DNA of 64,000 nucleotides, from NCBI GenBank assembly GCA_947495795.1, contig CANMAI010000002.1:310001-374000 (forward strand). Direction: 5' to 3'. The DNA is from an uncultured Paracoccaceae bacterium. GTDB taxonomy: Bacteria; Pseudomonadota; Alphaproteobacteria; Rhodobacterales; Rhodobacteraceae. The translations under genes were made by a program, and so were the position numbers. Shown piece after piece: positions 1 through 7,732 of the stretch. Within the stretch, counting starts at the first letter, position 1, and each line of letters starts with the position of its first letter. Under the pieces are notes generated by a model. It ran no database searches. It saw only the letters and a program-made list of their open reading frames with translations, and was not told the DNA's origin.

Positions 1-191
1 CGGTCGCCCTCAAGGATTTCGATCATCACTTTTCCACCACCCTTTTTGAGGACAAGGGCACTGGGGTTTGTGAACTGGAACGAGACATCCAGCTCATATC
101 GCTGGCCTTCGCGGATAATGCTGTAGTCTGCGCTGAGGGTTGGATGAGCAATCAGAAGCAGTATTGTGAGTGTTGAAATAAGTCTGCGCAT
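1..191 (-). CDS. Exported protein of unknown function, 3' part cut by window edge
   Basis: Reading the minus strand from an ATG at 191 gives an open frame of 63 codons that runs off the left edge of the window. The first ~22 residues (MRRLISTLTILLLIAHPTLS, then Ala) are a typical Sec signal peptide. The mature part begins ADYSIIREGQRYELDVSFQF and ends in the window with a Lys/Gly-rich turn and KVMIEILEGD. The alternating hydrophobic pattern suggests a beta-rich periplasmic or surface domain, but I do not recognise a family. It is transcribed in the same direction as parE, 136 bases downstream of the parE stop. The C-terminus cannot be judged. Confidence 0.6.
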   Translation of the reverse strand, partial: MRRLISTLTILLLIAHPTLSADYSIIREGQRYELDVSFQFTNPSALVLKKGGGKVMIEILEGD

Positions 192-327
192 GGAAACCCC
201 ACTAAGAATATCGAAAATATTCTCAAGTGTGGCTGCATTTAGACCGCGCAAATAAAATCGAGTCCAAACTGTAAATTTTTTACCAAATGTCCTGGATTTT
301 CCTGCAGCAGGTTAGTTTGGCGGCGCT

Positions 328-2385
328 TCAGATGTCGAGTTCTTGGACGAAGCGGGCGTTTTCCTGGATGTACTGGAAACGGGCCTCCGGCTTCTTGCCC
401 ATCAGGCGCTCTACAAGGTCGGCTGTTTCGCCTGGCTGAAACTCATCGATGTTCACCTTGATCAGCGTGCGGGTGGCCGGGTTCATCGTGGTGTCCTTGA
501 GGTCCTTGGCGTTCATCTCGCCGAGGCCCTTGAAGCGGGAGATCTCTATCTTGCCGCGCGCGCCGAGGCCGGTTTCCAGCAAGCGATCCTTCTCCTCATC
601 ATCCATCGCGTAGACGGATTTTGCCCCTTGCGTCAGGCGGTAGAGGGGCGGGCAGGCGAGGTAGAGGTGGCCCTGATCGATCAGGGGACGCATCTGGGTG
701 AAGAAGAATGTCATCAGAAGTGCCGCGATATGAGCACCGTCCACATCCGCATCGGTCATGATGATGACCTTGTCGTAGCGAAGGTCCTCTACGTTGAAGC
801 GGGTGCCGAGGCCAACGCCGAGCGCTTCGGAGAGATCCTTGATCTCCTGATTGGTGGTGAGTTTGGAACTGGCGGCCCCCAGCACGTTCAGGATCTTGCC
901 GCGCAGGGGCAGGAGGGCCTGATTGCTGCGGTCTCGCGCGGCCTTACCTGAACCACCCGCGCTGTCGCCCTCCACCAAGAAGATCTCCGTGCCTTCGCGG
1001 GCGCTGGTGGAGCAATCGACGAGCTTGCCGGGAAGGCGGTGCTTCTTGGTGGCGGTCTTGCGCTGGGTTTCCTTTTCCTGCTTGCGGCGGAGGCGTTCTT
1101 CGGCCTTGAGGACAAGGTAATCGAGGATGGCACCTGCGGATTTGGTATCGGAGGCGAGCCATGTATCGAAGCGGTCGCGGACGGAGGTTTCCACCAGTTT
1201 GGCGGCTTCCTGTGTGCTGAGCCGGTCTTTCGTCTGGCCGACGAAAGCGGGCTCTGCGATGAAGACGGAGATGAGGGCGGAGCCGCCGGATTGCACATCA
1301 TCACGTGTGATCAGCTGGGCCTTCTTGAGGCCTGTGAGTTCGCCATAGGCCCGGATACCCTTGAGGATCGCGGCCCAGAAACCTGTTTCGTGGGTGCCGC
1401 CTTCGGGCGTGGGGATGGTGTTGCAATAGCTGGAGACAAAGGCATCACGCATCGGTGTCCAGTTGACGGCCCATTCTACGGAGCCGACTGTGCCGGGGTT
1501 GCGGTCTGCGAAGCTGACCTTGCCTGCAAAGGGCTTGTCCGCATAAGTGCTGGCGCCTTCGAGGCGCTCAGACAGATAATCCGACAGGCCGCCGGGGAAG
1601 TGGAAGACGGCCTCTGCAGGGGTTTCATCCCTGATGGTTTCCGGGGCCGCTTTCCAGCGGATTTCGACGCCCGAGAAGAGGTAGGCCTTGGAGCGGGCCA
1701 TTGCCATAAGGCGGGCGGGTTTGAAGCGGGCAGAGGTGCCGAAGATCTCGGCATCCGGGTGAAAGGTGACGGTGGTGCCACGCCGGTTGGGGGCAGCGCC
1801 GATTTCCTGAAGCTTGCCTTGCGGGATGCCCCGCGAGAATTCCTGGGCGTAGAGCTTGCGGTCTCGGGCAACCTCTACGCGAACATGATCGGAGAGGGCG
1901 TTGACGACGGAGATGCCGACGCCATGGAGGCCACCCGATGTCTCATAGGCTTTGCCGGAGAATTTGCCGCCGGCGTGAAGCTCGCACAGGATCACCTCCA
2001 GCGTCGAGCGATCCGGGTATTTGGGGTAGGGATCCACGGGGATGCCGCGACCATTATCGCGGATCGTGACGGAGTAGTCGGCGTGAAGCTCCATCTCGAT
2101 GCGGGTGGCGTGGCCTGCCACGGCTTCGTCCATCGAATTGTCGAACACCTCGGCCACGAGGTGGTGGAGCGCGCGATCATCGGTGCCGCCGATATACATG
2201 CCGGGGCGCAGGCGGACGGCCTCCAGCGGATCGAGATGTTCGATGGAGCTGGCATCGTAGACGTCACTCTTGGAAGGGCTGCCGCTGCCCGCAAACATAT
2301 CCTCCGCCTTTTTCAGGCGGTTGCTTTTCTCGGGTACTGCTGCATTTTCGGGCTCGGCTGGATCACCAAACATATCATCGGCCAT
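328..2385 (-). CDS. parE: DNA topoisomerase IV subunit B (ParE)
   Basis: ATPase subunit of topoisomerase IV, which with ParC unlinks daughter chromosomes. The 685-residue product has the GHKL ATPase motifs (EVFDNSMDEA near residue 85, DNGRGIPVD near 110, GGLHGVG near 150), the transducer domain, and a TOPRIM domain with LVEGDSAGGSGKAARDR and DADVDGAHIAALL in the C-terminal third. The ending FKGLGEMN...RFQYIQENARFVQELDI is typical of the GyrB/ParE family. It is about 120 residues shorter than a usual GyrB and lacks the large GyrB insertion, which favours ParE. A ~45-residue acidic/polar leader precedes the conserved start of the ATPase domain. The gene stands alone; parC is not in the window. 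Confidence 0.93.
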   Translation of the reverse strand: MADDMFGDPAEPENAAVPEKSNRLKKAEDMFAGSGSPSKSDVYDASSIEHLDPLEAVRLRPGMYIGGTDDRALHHLVAEVFDNSMDEAVAGHATRIEMELHADYSVTIRDNGRGIPVDPYPKYPDRSTLEVILCELHAGGKFSGKAYETSGGLHGVGISVVNALSDHVRVEVARDRKLYAQEFSRGIPQGKLQEIGAAPNRRGTTVTFHPDAEIFGTSARFKPARLMAMARSKAYLFSGVEIRWKAAPETIRDETPAEAVFHFPGGLSDYLSERLEGASTYADKPFAGKVSFADRNPGTVGSVEWAVNWTPMRDAFVSSYCNTIPTPEGGTHETGFWAAILKGIRAYGELTGLKKAQLITRDDVQSGGSALISVFIAEPAFVGQTKDRLSTQEAAKLVETSVRDRFDTWLASDTKSAGAILDYLVLKAEERLRRKQEKETQRKTATKKHRLPGKLVDCSTSAREGTEIFLVEGDSAGGSGKAARDRSNQALLPLRGKILNVLGAASSKLTTNQEIKDLSEALGVGLGTRFNVEDLRYDKVIIMTDADVDGAHIAALLMTFFFTQMRPLIDQGHLYLACPPLYRLTQGAKSVYAMDDEEKDRLLETGLGARGKIEISRFKGLGEMNAKDLKDTTMNPATRTLIKVNIDEFQPGETADLVERLMGKKPEARFQYIQENARFVQELDI

Positions 2386-2618
2386 TCGTTGGGCCTCCGT
2401 TCTCGGGCTGCTCTTTTGGGTATATTATGGCAGAGCGGGCGAGAAGGGAACAAGATGTTGTATGCATTTGGGTGGATTGTTTGCATGTATCGGCCGAAGC
2501 GAGAGGGTATTTGGCACGGTGCGCGCCAAAAAATGATTGGAATTTGGCAGCTTAGGGTTTTCCTGATGACCGCGAGGCGATAGTGGAGAGAGGAGCTCCC
2601 CCAAAAGGCCCTTTCCAA

Positions 2619-3362
2619 ATGAATTTTCCAAAGTTTTCGACCCTGGTGGTAACCTTTGCTCTGGCCGCCGGGCCAAGCCTTGCCGGGCCGGTTTACGACA
2701 CGTCTTTCACCTATTTCGCGCGGGACAATGTGGGGGGGACGGATAACGATATAATCCGCAACACAACGGGCCTGACCTTCAACGATGGTGGTGAGGGGAG
2801 CCGCTTCACGCTTTCCCTAGGTGTGCGGAACAGCTTTTTTGACGGCGATTATCCGGTGGATGTGCAGGTGGAGGCGCTGCGCTTTCGCCAGTGGAGGACC
2901 TCTACGGTTGGGATCGGTGGGCGGATCGGCGGCTTTGATGGTGGCGAGTTTTCTGTTGAAGCCATGGGCTACGGGATCCGCGAATGGGGTGATTTTACCG
3001 GGCGTGGGGTGATTGGCCTGCAGGCCGTGACAGGAAATGATGCGTTTGCAGACGGGCGGAATGTGGGTGCCTTCGCTGTGGGCGAGATCAGTTACTATCC
3101 GTTTGATCCGCTGGCCTTTCGGGCCGCTGTGACAGTGGATGATATTGACGCGCTTGCCACTGTAGGGGCCGAGTTTGCGGTGCCCCGCTTGCCCGTTTCG
3201 TTGTTTGCCGATTGGACATTGGCGCTGAACCGGTATCGGAATGATCAGTACTACAACGATTTTTCGTTCGGCATCCGGATCGCCAGCCCGTTCAACAGCC
3301 TTCAGGAACGGGACCGGGTGAGCCAGATGCGGGCGCTTTCACGGCCTGTGGATCCGCAGTAG
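2619..3362 (+). CDS. Exported beta-rich protein, unknown function (possible outer-membrane protein)
   Basis: The frame is open from a GTG at 2583, but I place the start at the ATG at 2619, which gives a clean signal peptide (MNFPKFSTLVVTFALAAGPS, then LAG). The 247-residue product is rich in short aromatic/glycine segments such as YDTSFTYFARD, GGRIGGFDGGEFSVEAMGYG and YYNDFSFGIRIASPF. These look like amphipathic beta strands of a small outer-membrane or secreted beta protein. There is no C-terminal Phe, so a classic barrel assembly signal is absent. The family is not recognised. The gene is divergent from parE and is followed by a 491-base gap. Confidence 0.7.
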   Translation: MNFPKFSTLVVTFALAAGPSLAGPVYDTSFTYFARDNVGGTDNDIIRNTTGLTFNDGGEGSRFTLSLGVRNSFFDGDYPVDVQVEALRFRQWRTSTVGIGGRIGGFDGGEFSVEAMGYGIREWGDFTGRGVIGLQAVTGNDAFADGRNVGAFAVGEISYYPFDPLAFRAAVTVDDIDALATVGAEFAVPRLPVSLFADWTLALNRYRNDQYYNDFSFGIRIASPFNSLQERDRVSQMRALSRPVDPQ

Positions 3363-3853
3363 TCGGACAGGTTCGCAGGCTGACGCATCCGGAGGTGGGG
3401 GCGTGCCTTTGGGTAGGGTAATCGTAGTGTCGACGACCTTGCTCTTCCGGTGAGCAGCCCAATGAGCTATTCGCTCACAGTAATTTGCAGGCACCCGTGA
3501 CGAGGTATGTATTGGTTGCAATTTAGGGGTGCGAAACGAGCTCAGGGACACAGCTTCCGTAAAATTAGGTGCGAGCCGGAGAGTGTCTGCCTGCGGGGGC
3601 ATCACATGTCGGATCATCTCAGTGTATGATGCCAAGTTCTTGAAATTCTGGCCAAGATGCTGCCCTCAGCAAAGCGCCAGCCCAATGAGGCGGATAGGTG
3701 CTGCCCGGCGGCCTGCGGCCCGGATTCCGGGCAAGTAGCGCCGATGCATAATTCTCGCGGGGAATACTGAGCTTGTGTCGGGTAACGAATGGGTCGTTTC
3801 CCGTTTGATGGCCCGAAAACCGGCGTCCGGGGCTTTCGGGCCATCTTTAGTGA
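3363..3853. other. 491-base stretch without a recognisable gene
   Basis: No frame in this gap has a convincing start, ribosome site or coding bias. An antisense frame of about 98 codons across 3339-3635 has no features of a real protein. The only structure seen is the hairpin at 3807-3845. The 11-mer agcccaatgag occurs twice (near 3459 and 3678), without other repeat structure. No tRNA cloverleaf was found. Confidence 0.5.
3807..3845 (-). terminator. Hairpin terminator after the PRC-barrel gene
   Basis: gatggcccgaaa and tttcgggccatc form a perfect 12-bp stem around a GC-rich 15-base loop, 8 bases beyond the stop of the minus-strand gene ending at 3854. There is no clear U-run, so strength is uncertain; it may work in both directions. 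Confidence 0.5.
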
Positions 3854-4303
3854 TCAGTTTTTGACCGCGAGAACCGAACGATCAAATTCCGGGGCGGCTT
3901 CCAGCTCTTCGCGGGAGGCGTTGATCACGAGCTGACGCTCGTCATTTTCGTTCATGCGCCACTGGAGTTTGTTCATGGAAACGGCCACATCCTTCTCACC
4001 GAGACCGAGGAAACCACCCACACCCACGATCACAGCTGCGACACGGCCTTCCTTGGTCATGACGATATCGTTCACGTCGCCGATGCTCTCCGCATTGTCG
4101 TCGGGCGATGTGTAGATCATTGCGTTGATCAGGTTGTTGGCTGTGAGCATGTCGGGGTTCGCTTCATAGAATCCCAAATCGGAGGCCAGCGCGTCCGGAT
4201 CCGGCACGAAGATCGCCATCTTGTCGGCATGGCCATCTGCAAAGGCGGTTGAAGCAAAGCTGAGGCTTGCGAGCGCGGTTGTAGCAATAATAATCGATTT
4301 CAT
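3854..4303 (-). CDS. Exported PRC-barrel domain protein
   Basis: This 149-residue protein has a signal peptide (residues 1-22, cleavage before ADGHADK). Its mature domain carries the PRC-barrel pattern: MIYTSPDDNAESIGDVNDIVM followed by KEGRVAAVIVGVGGFLGLGEKDVAV near residues 85-110. PRC-barrels are small beta-barrels seen in RimM and the photosynthetic reaction centre H subunit; exported stand-alone forms are common in alphaproteobacteria and their function is not settled. GGAGG eight bases upstream supports the ATG at 4303. The mature N-terminus starts with the ADGH motif discussed under findings. The gene appears monocistronic, with a hairpin just after its stop. Confidence 0.82.
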   Translation of the reverse strand: MKSIIIATTALASLSFASTAFADGHADKMAIFVPDPDALASDLGFYEANPDMLTANNLINAMIYTSPDDNAESIGDVNDIVMTKEGRVAAVIVGVGGFLGLGEKDVAVSMNKLQWRMNENDERQLVINASREELEAAPEFDRSVLAVKN

Positions 4304-4446
4304 ATTATAGTCCTCCAGTGGATGTTTTGTTCACAAGCCCGTCTCGTGGTTGTTTGCAAATGACACGAGGCGGGCACCCATTGAACGCGCAATGGGTGTG
4401 GAAGGTTCCGTGGAGGTTAGGTGTTATTTGGGGCAGAGCGCCGACT

Positions 4447-5673
4447 TCAGGCGCTTTCCACCAATTCCGTCTTTATCTCGACTTCGTTTTCCAGCGTGCG
4501 GTGCACGGGGCATTTATCCGCAATTTCAAGAAGACGTGTGCGCTGCTCCGCATCAAGAGGGCCGGTGAGTGTGATGCGGCGGTGGAACTGGTCGATCTTG
4601 CCATCGGTTGTCTGGCAATGTTCGCAATCGGACGCGTGGATCTTGTCGTGCAGGATATCGACATGCACGTTTTCCAGCGGCCATTTCTTGCGGCGTGCAT
4701 ACATGCGGATCGTCATCGACGTGCAGGCACCGAGACCGGCGGAGAGGAACTGGTAGGGCGACATGCCCGCATCCGTGCCGCCGAAGGCCTTGGGTTCATC
4801 CGCGCGGACGAAATGGCGAGGGCCAGCGGAGATGTGCTGGAGAAAGCCTTTGGGATCGACTTCCGAGACGCGCACTACGCCTTCGGGCGCGCCGATGGGC
4901 GCTGCGGGCGGTGTGATCTTGAGATAGCGGCGCACCCAGGCGGCGATAACCTCCGCCGCGTAATCCGCATCGCGGGGGCGGGTGAGGAGGTGATCGGCAT
5001 CATCAAGCGTTACGAAACTCTTGGGGTGCTTGGCGGCTAGGAAGATCTCGGAGGCGTTCTCAATGCCGACCGTATCATCAATGGGGGAGTGGAGGACGAG
5101 GAGCGCCTTGCCCATCGCCTGTATGGCGGGTGTGAGTTCCGAGCGGGCGATATCATCAAGGAAGGCTTTGCGGATGGTAAAGGGGCGGCCCGCGAGGGCC
5201 ACCTCCGCCTCGCCCACGGCCTCGATTTCCGGGAGGGCCGGGGCGAATGTGTGGGCGACATGGGCGGGATCGGCGGGCGCGCCGAGTGTGACGACGGCCT
5301 TCACAGTGGGCAGATCGGGGGCGGCTTTCAGCACGGCGGCACCACCGAGGGAATGGCCGATAAGGACTGTGGGGGCGTGGCCGCGTGCATCGAGGGCCGC
5401 AGCGGCGTGAAGGAGATCATCGACATTGGAAGAGAAGTGCGTGTTCGCAAACTCGCCATCCGAATGGCCGAGCCCGGTGAAATCGAACCGCAGGACGGCG
5501 ATGCCCATGGCTGCGAGGCGCTGGGAGATGCGACGGGCGGCTGGGATATCCTTGGAGCAGGTGAAGCAATGCGCAAAGATCGCGGTGGCGAGATGCGCAC
5601 CCTCGGGCATGTCGAGCCTTGCGGCCAGATCGTGGCCTGAATGGCCTTTGAATGTGAGCTTCTCCGTGGGCAT
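4447..5673 (-). CDS. Alpha/beta-hydrolase fused to an OsmC-family domain
   Basis: This 408-residue two-domain protein has an alpha/beta-hydrolase at residues 1-~250. The nucleophile elbow is GHSLGG (Ser near residue 108), with acid and His candidates in HSPIDDTV and DADHLLTRP. Residues ~265-405 form an OsmC/Ohr-like domain with the two expected redox Cys regions: LGACTSMTIRMYA and DKCPVHRTLENEVEI. OsmC-type domains reduce organic hydroperoxides through paired cysteines. The fusion is known in proteobacteria, but the hydrolase substrate is not. An oxidative-stress or lipid-peroxide role is inferred. GGAGA upstream of the ATG at 5673 is a plausible ribosome site. It neighbours the PRC-barrel gene without an obvious shared function. 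Confidence 0.88.
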   Translation of the reverse strand: MPTEKLTFKGHSGHDLAARLDMPEGAHLATAIFAHCFTCSKDIPAARRISQRLAAMGIAVLRFDFTGLGHSDGEFANTHFSSNVDDLLHAAAALDARGHAPTVLIGHSLGGAAVLKAAPDLPTVKAVVTLGAPADPAHVAHTFAPALPEIEAVGEAEVALAGRPFTIRKAFLDDIARSELTPAIQAMGKALLVLHSPIDDTVGIENASEIFLAAKHPKSFVTLDDADHLLTRPRDADYAAEVIAAWVRRYLKITPPAAPIGAPEGVVRVSEVDPKGFLQHISAGPRHFVRADEPKAFGGTDAGMSPYQFLSAGLGACTSMTIRMYARRKKWPLENVHVDILHDKIHASDCEHCQTTDGKIDQFHRRITLTGPLDAEQRTRLLEIADKCPVHRTLENEVEIKTELVESA

Positions 5674-5786
5674 GGGGCCTGTCTCCGTTCCTGTGTGTTG
5701 CGCTCATATGGGACGGAGGGGTGTTACGCTTCAATGAAGAAGGCCGTGATGTCGCAGAGACGTGAGAGTTGTGACAGATATGGTGT

Positions 5787-5816
5787 GTTGCGGGCCGGAA
5801 ATTCCCGGCCCGCAAC
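5787..5816 (-). terminator. Hairpin downstream of the PstS-like/OmpA gene
   Basis: gttgcgggccgg and ccggcccgcaac form a perfect 12-bp stem with a 6-base loop, 18 bases beyond the stop of the minus-strand gene ending at 5834. No U-run follows on the minus strand, so it may be a weak terminator or a 3'-end stabiliser. Confidence 0.6.
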
Positions 5817-5833
5817 GGGTTGGTTGGGTCGTG

Positions 5834-7573
5834 TTACCGGATCCAGACCTCGACGCGGCGGTTGATCCGGCGTCCATCTACATCTTCGTTGCAGGCCACG
5901 GGCGAAAGCTCTCCGTAGCCCAGCTGCGAAAGCTTGACGTTGCTGAGAACTTCAGAAGACAGCTGGTTTGCCACGGCGGAAAGCACGGAAGCCGAGCGTC
6001 CGACAGAGAGCCGGGCATTGGCCTCGAAGGAGCCGACCGAATCCGTGAAGCCGACGAACAGCACCTCTGAGGGGCGGTTTTCTGTGATGTAGTTGGCGAT
6101 ACGCCGCACATCATCCCGCGCCCGCACATCCAGCCTGCTGGAGCCGAGGCTGAAGCGGAAGGTGGAGGAGAGCCTTCTGGATGAGACCATATCCAGCAGG
6201 AGGTTGCGCATGATGCCAAGCTCGAACGCATCCGTGGTGGATTTGATGAGTTCCTGCGTGCGTGTGGCACCACTGTTCTCATTCTCGACCACAACGGAGA
6301 GATCGTTGAAACCGGCTTTCTGGACCAGCCCGTCAATCTCGTCGCCATCGAGATAGTCAAGGAACTCCTGCGCTTTCTCGCCCACGGACGCGCGGTTATA
6401 GGCATAGAAGCGGCGCTGAAGGAGGTATTCCTCTGTCTTGATCGAGAACTCGTTGGCGGCATTGATGATCCCACATTGCGACTCGATGGGAACAGCCTTG
6501 GTTCCGCGCTGGTTGGTGTAAGGCACCACGCCGATACCGTTCGGGTCGGCCGCAATCTTGGAAGTCAGCTCGCGCATCGTCTGGATGACAGTTACATCAT
6601 CACCCAGTTCCTCATCGGCAGGCTCCAGCACCATTTCCTCCACATAGTGGAAGGCGGCGTTGGCGTTATCGAACGAGTAGACGTTGATCGGCGCGTTCGG
6701 CCCCCCGAGCTCGGACCAGTTTGTGATCTCGCCGGAGAAGATGAGGGGGAGCTGTTCGGCCTTGATGCGGTTGATCGGATTTTCCTGGGAAACGGCAGCG
6801 ACAAGGCCTTCCACCGCGATCACACGTTCCTGACCCACGGAAGTGATCACACCGCCACCGCCTTCAGCAACTTCTTCGATATCGTCTTCTTCGGCGGGCT
6901 CATCGAGGAAGATGATTTCGACATCGCCTTCAGCGAGTTCTTCGATCGCATCTTCTTCTTCCGCAATCACAACGCTGTAGGCCAGAACAGGCTCATCGTC
7001 ATCGTTTCTCAGGACGATACTTATGATGTCGTCCTCGCCCTCTTCCTCTTCTTCGCCCTCGGCGCTGTCTCCATCATCATCATCGTCGTCATCATCATCT
7101 TCGCGTGGGCCACCTGGAAGGGGACGGCCGATTTCTTCGGGAAGTGGCGCGCCCGCGCTATCCAGAGCCTCGACATTCGCATCGTACTCAGCAGCAATAC
7201 CCTGTGCGATCACAGGCAGAAGCTGATCGGCAATGCCAGCTGAGGCCACCATATTTACGGCATAATCAAACTCAAGATCGACATCATCATCGTCGTCTGA
7301 TTCATCGGGGCAACCTTCGCCCTCACAGAGAAACTGCTCTCCGTCCACCCGGATCTGGCCGATGGAGGTTTGAACCAGAAACACACCATCTTCTTCGGAT
7401 ATCAGCTCACCCACGATGCGTGCATTGCCATCGCGTGATGTAAGGGCGACCTGATCTGCGAAGGCCACTCCTGCGCTGAATGCCAAAGAAATAAGCGCTG
7501 TGCTTGTTGTAAGAGCGGTTCGCACCGCCTGCAATTTCAGACAACCAGCCTGAGCTGAACCTGACCTGTACAT
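5834..7573 (-). CDS. Periplasmic PstS-like substrate-binding/OmpA fusion protein with acidic insert
   Basis: The start is the ATG at 7573, with GGAG 8 bases upstream; the frame stays open further 5', but those residues look non-coding. The 579-residue product has a signal peptide (to about residue 39, AFA|DQV) and an N-terminal module of ~50 residues containing FLCEGEGC. A phosphate-binding-protein-like (PBP/PstS) domain follows from about 103 to 430 (LPLIFSGEITNWSELGG, DPNGIGVVPYTNQRG). A C-terminal OmpA peptidoglycan-binding domain spans about 470-579 (VGFTDSVGSFEANARLS, LGYGELSPVACN, GRRINRRVEVWIR). The first PBP lobe is interrupted by a Glu/Asp-rich stretch (about 158-182, including nine consecutive Asp), and further acidic runs lie around 93-98 and 205-235. 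The protein is probably periplasmic and tethered to peptidoglycan. A ligand cannot be named. Confidence 0.82.
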   Translation of the reverse strand: MYRSGSAQAGCLKLQAVRTALTTSTALISLAFSAGVAFADQVALTSRDGNARIVGELISEEDGVFLVQTSIGQIRVDGEQFLCEGEGCPDESDDDDDVDLEFDYAVNMVASAGIADQLLPVIAQGIAAEYDANVEALDSAGAPLPEEIGRPLPGGPREDDDDDDDDDGDSAEGEEEEEGEDDIISIVLRNDDDEPVLAYSVVIAEEEDAIEELAEGDVEIIFLDEPAEEDDIEEVAEGGGGVITSVGQERVIAVEGLVAAVSQENPINRIKAEQLPLIFSGEITNWSELGGPNAPINVYSFDNANAAFHYVEEMVLEPADEELGDDVTVIQTMRELTSKIAADPNGIGVVPYTNQRGTKAVPIESQCGIINAANEFSIKTEEYLLQRRFYAYNRASVGEKAQEFLDYLDGDEIDGLVQKAGFNDLSVVVENENSGATRTQELIKSTTDAFELGIMRNLLLDMVSSRRLSSTFRFSLGSSRLDVRARDDVRRIANYITENRPSEVLFVGFTDSVGSFEANARLSVGRSASVLSAVANQLSSEVLSNVKLSQLGYGELSPVACNEDVDGRRINRRVEVWIR

Positions 7574-7732
7574 AGAGAACTCCAAAAAAAAACAACCCCA
7601 CCGAAGATCGACAGTAAGAATGTTACAAAAAATTGTCCAACAGATTAAAAATATTTTGTCTGTATTTGTACAGTTCGGTGAAGTTTGCTGTCTCCCAAGG
7701 CCACCTGACATTAAGGTAAAAGGGGCAGCGGA

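Noticed and set aside
1039-2583. 514-codon plus-strand open frame across parE
   Set aside because: It is the shadow of the parE frame on the other strand. The translation is Gly/Ala/Val-rich with no domain, and the parE motifs are clear on the minus strand.
3339-3635. 98-codon minus-strand frame in the gap after the exported protein gene
   Set aside because: No ribosome site, no coding bias, overlaps the end of the plus-strand gene, and composition looks random.
7023-7226. Tandem triplet repeat or microsatellite locus near 7070-7110
   Set aside because: The run of tcatcatcat is the coding DNA of the acidic insert in the PstS/OmpA protein, in frame and without a separate repeat array. Discussed as part of that gene.
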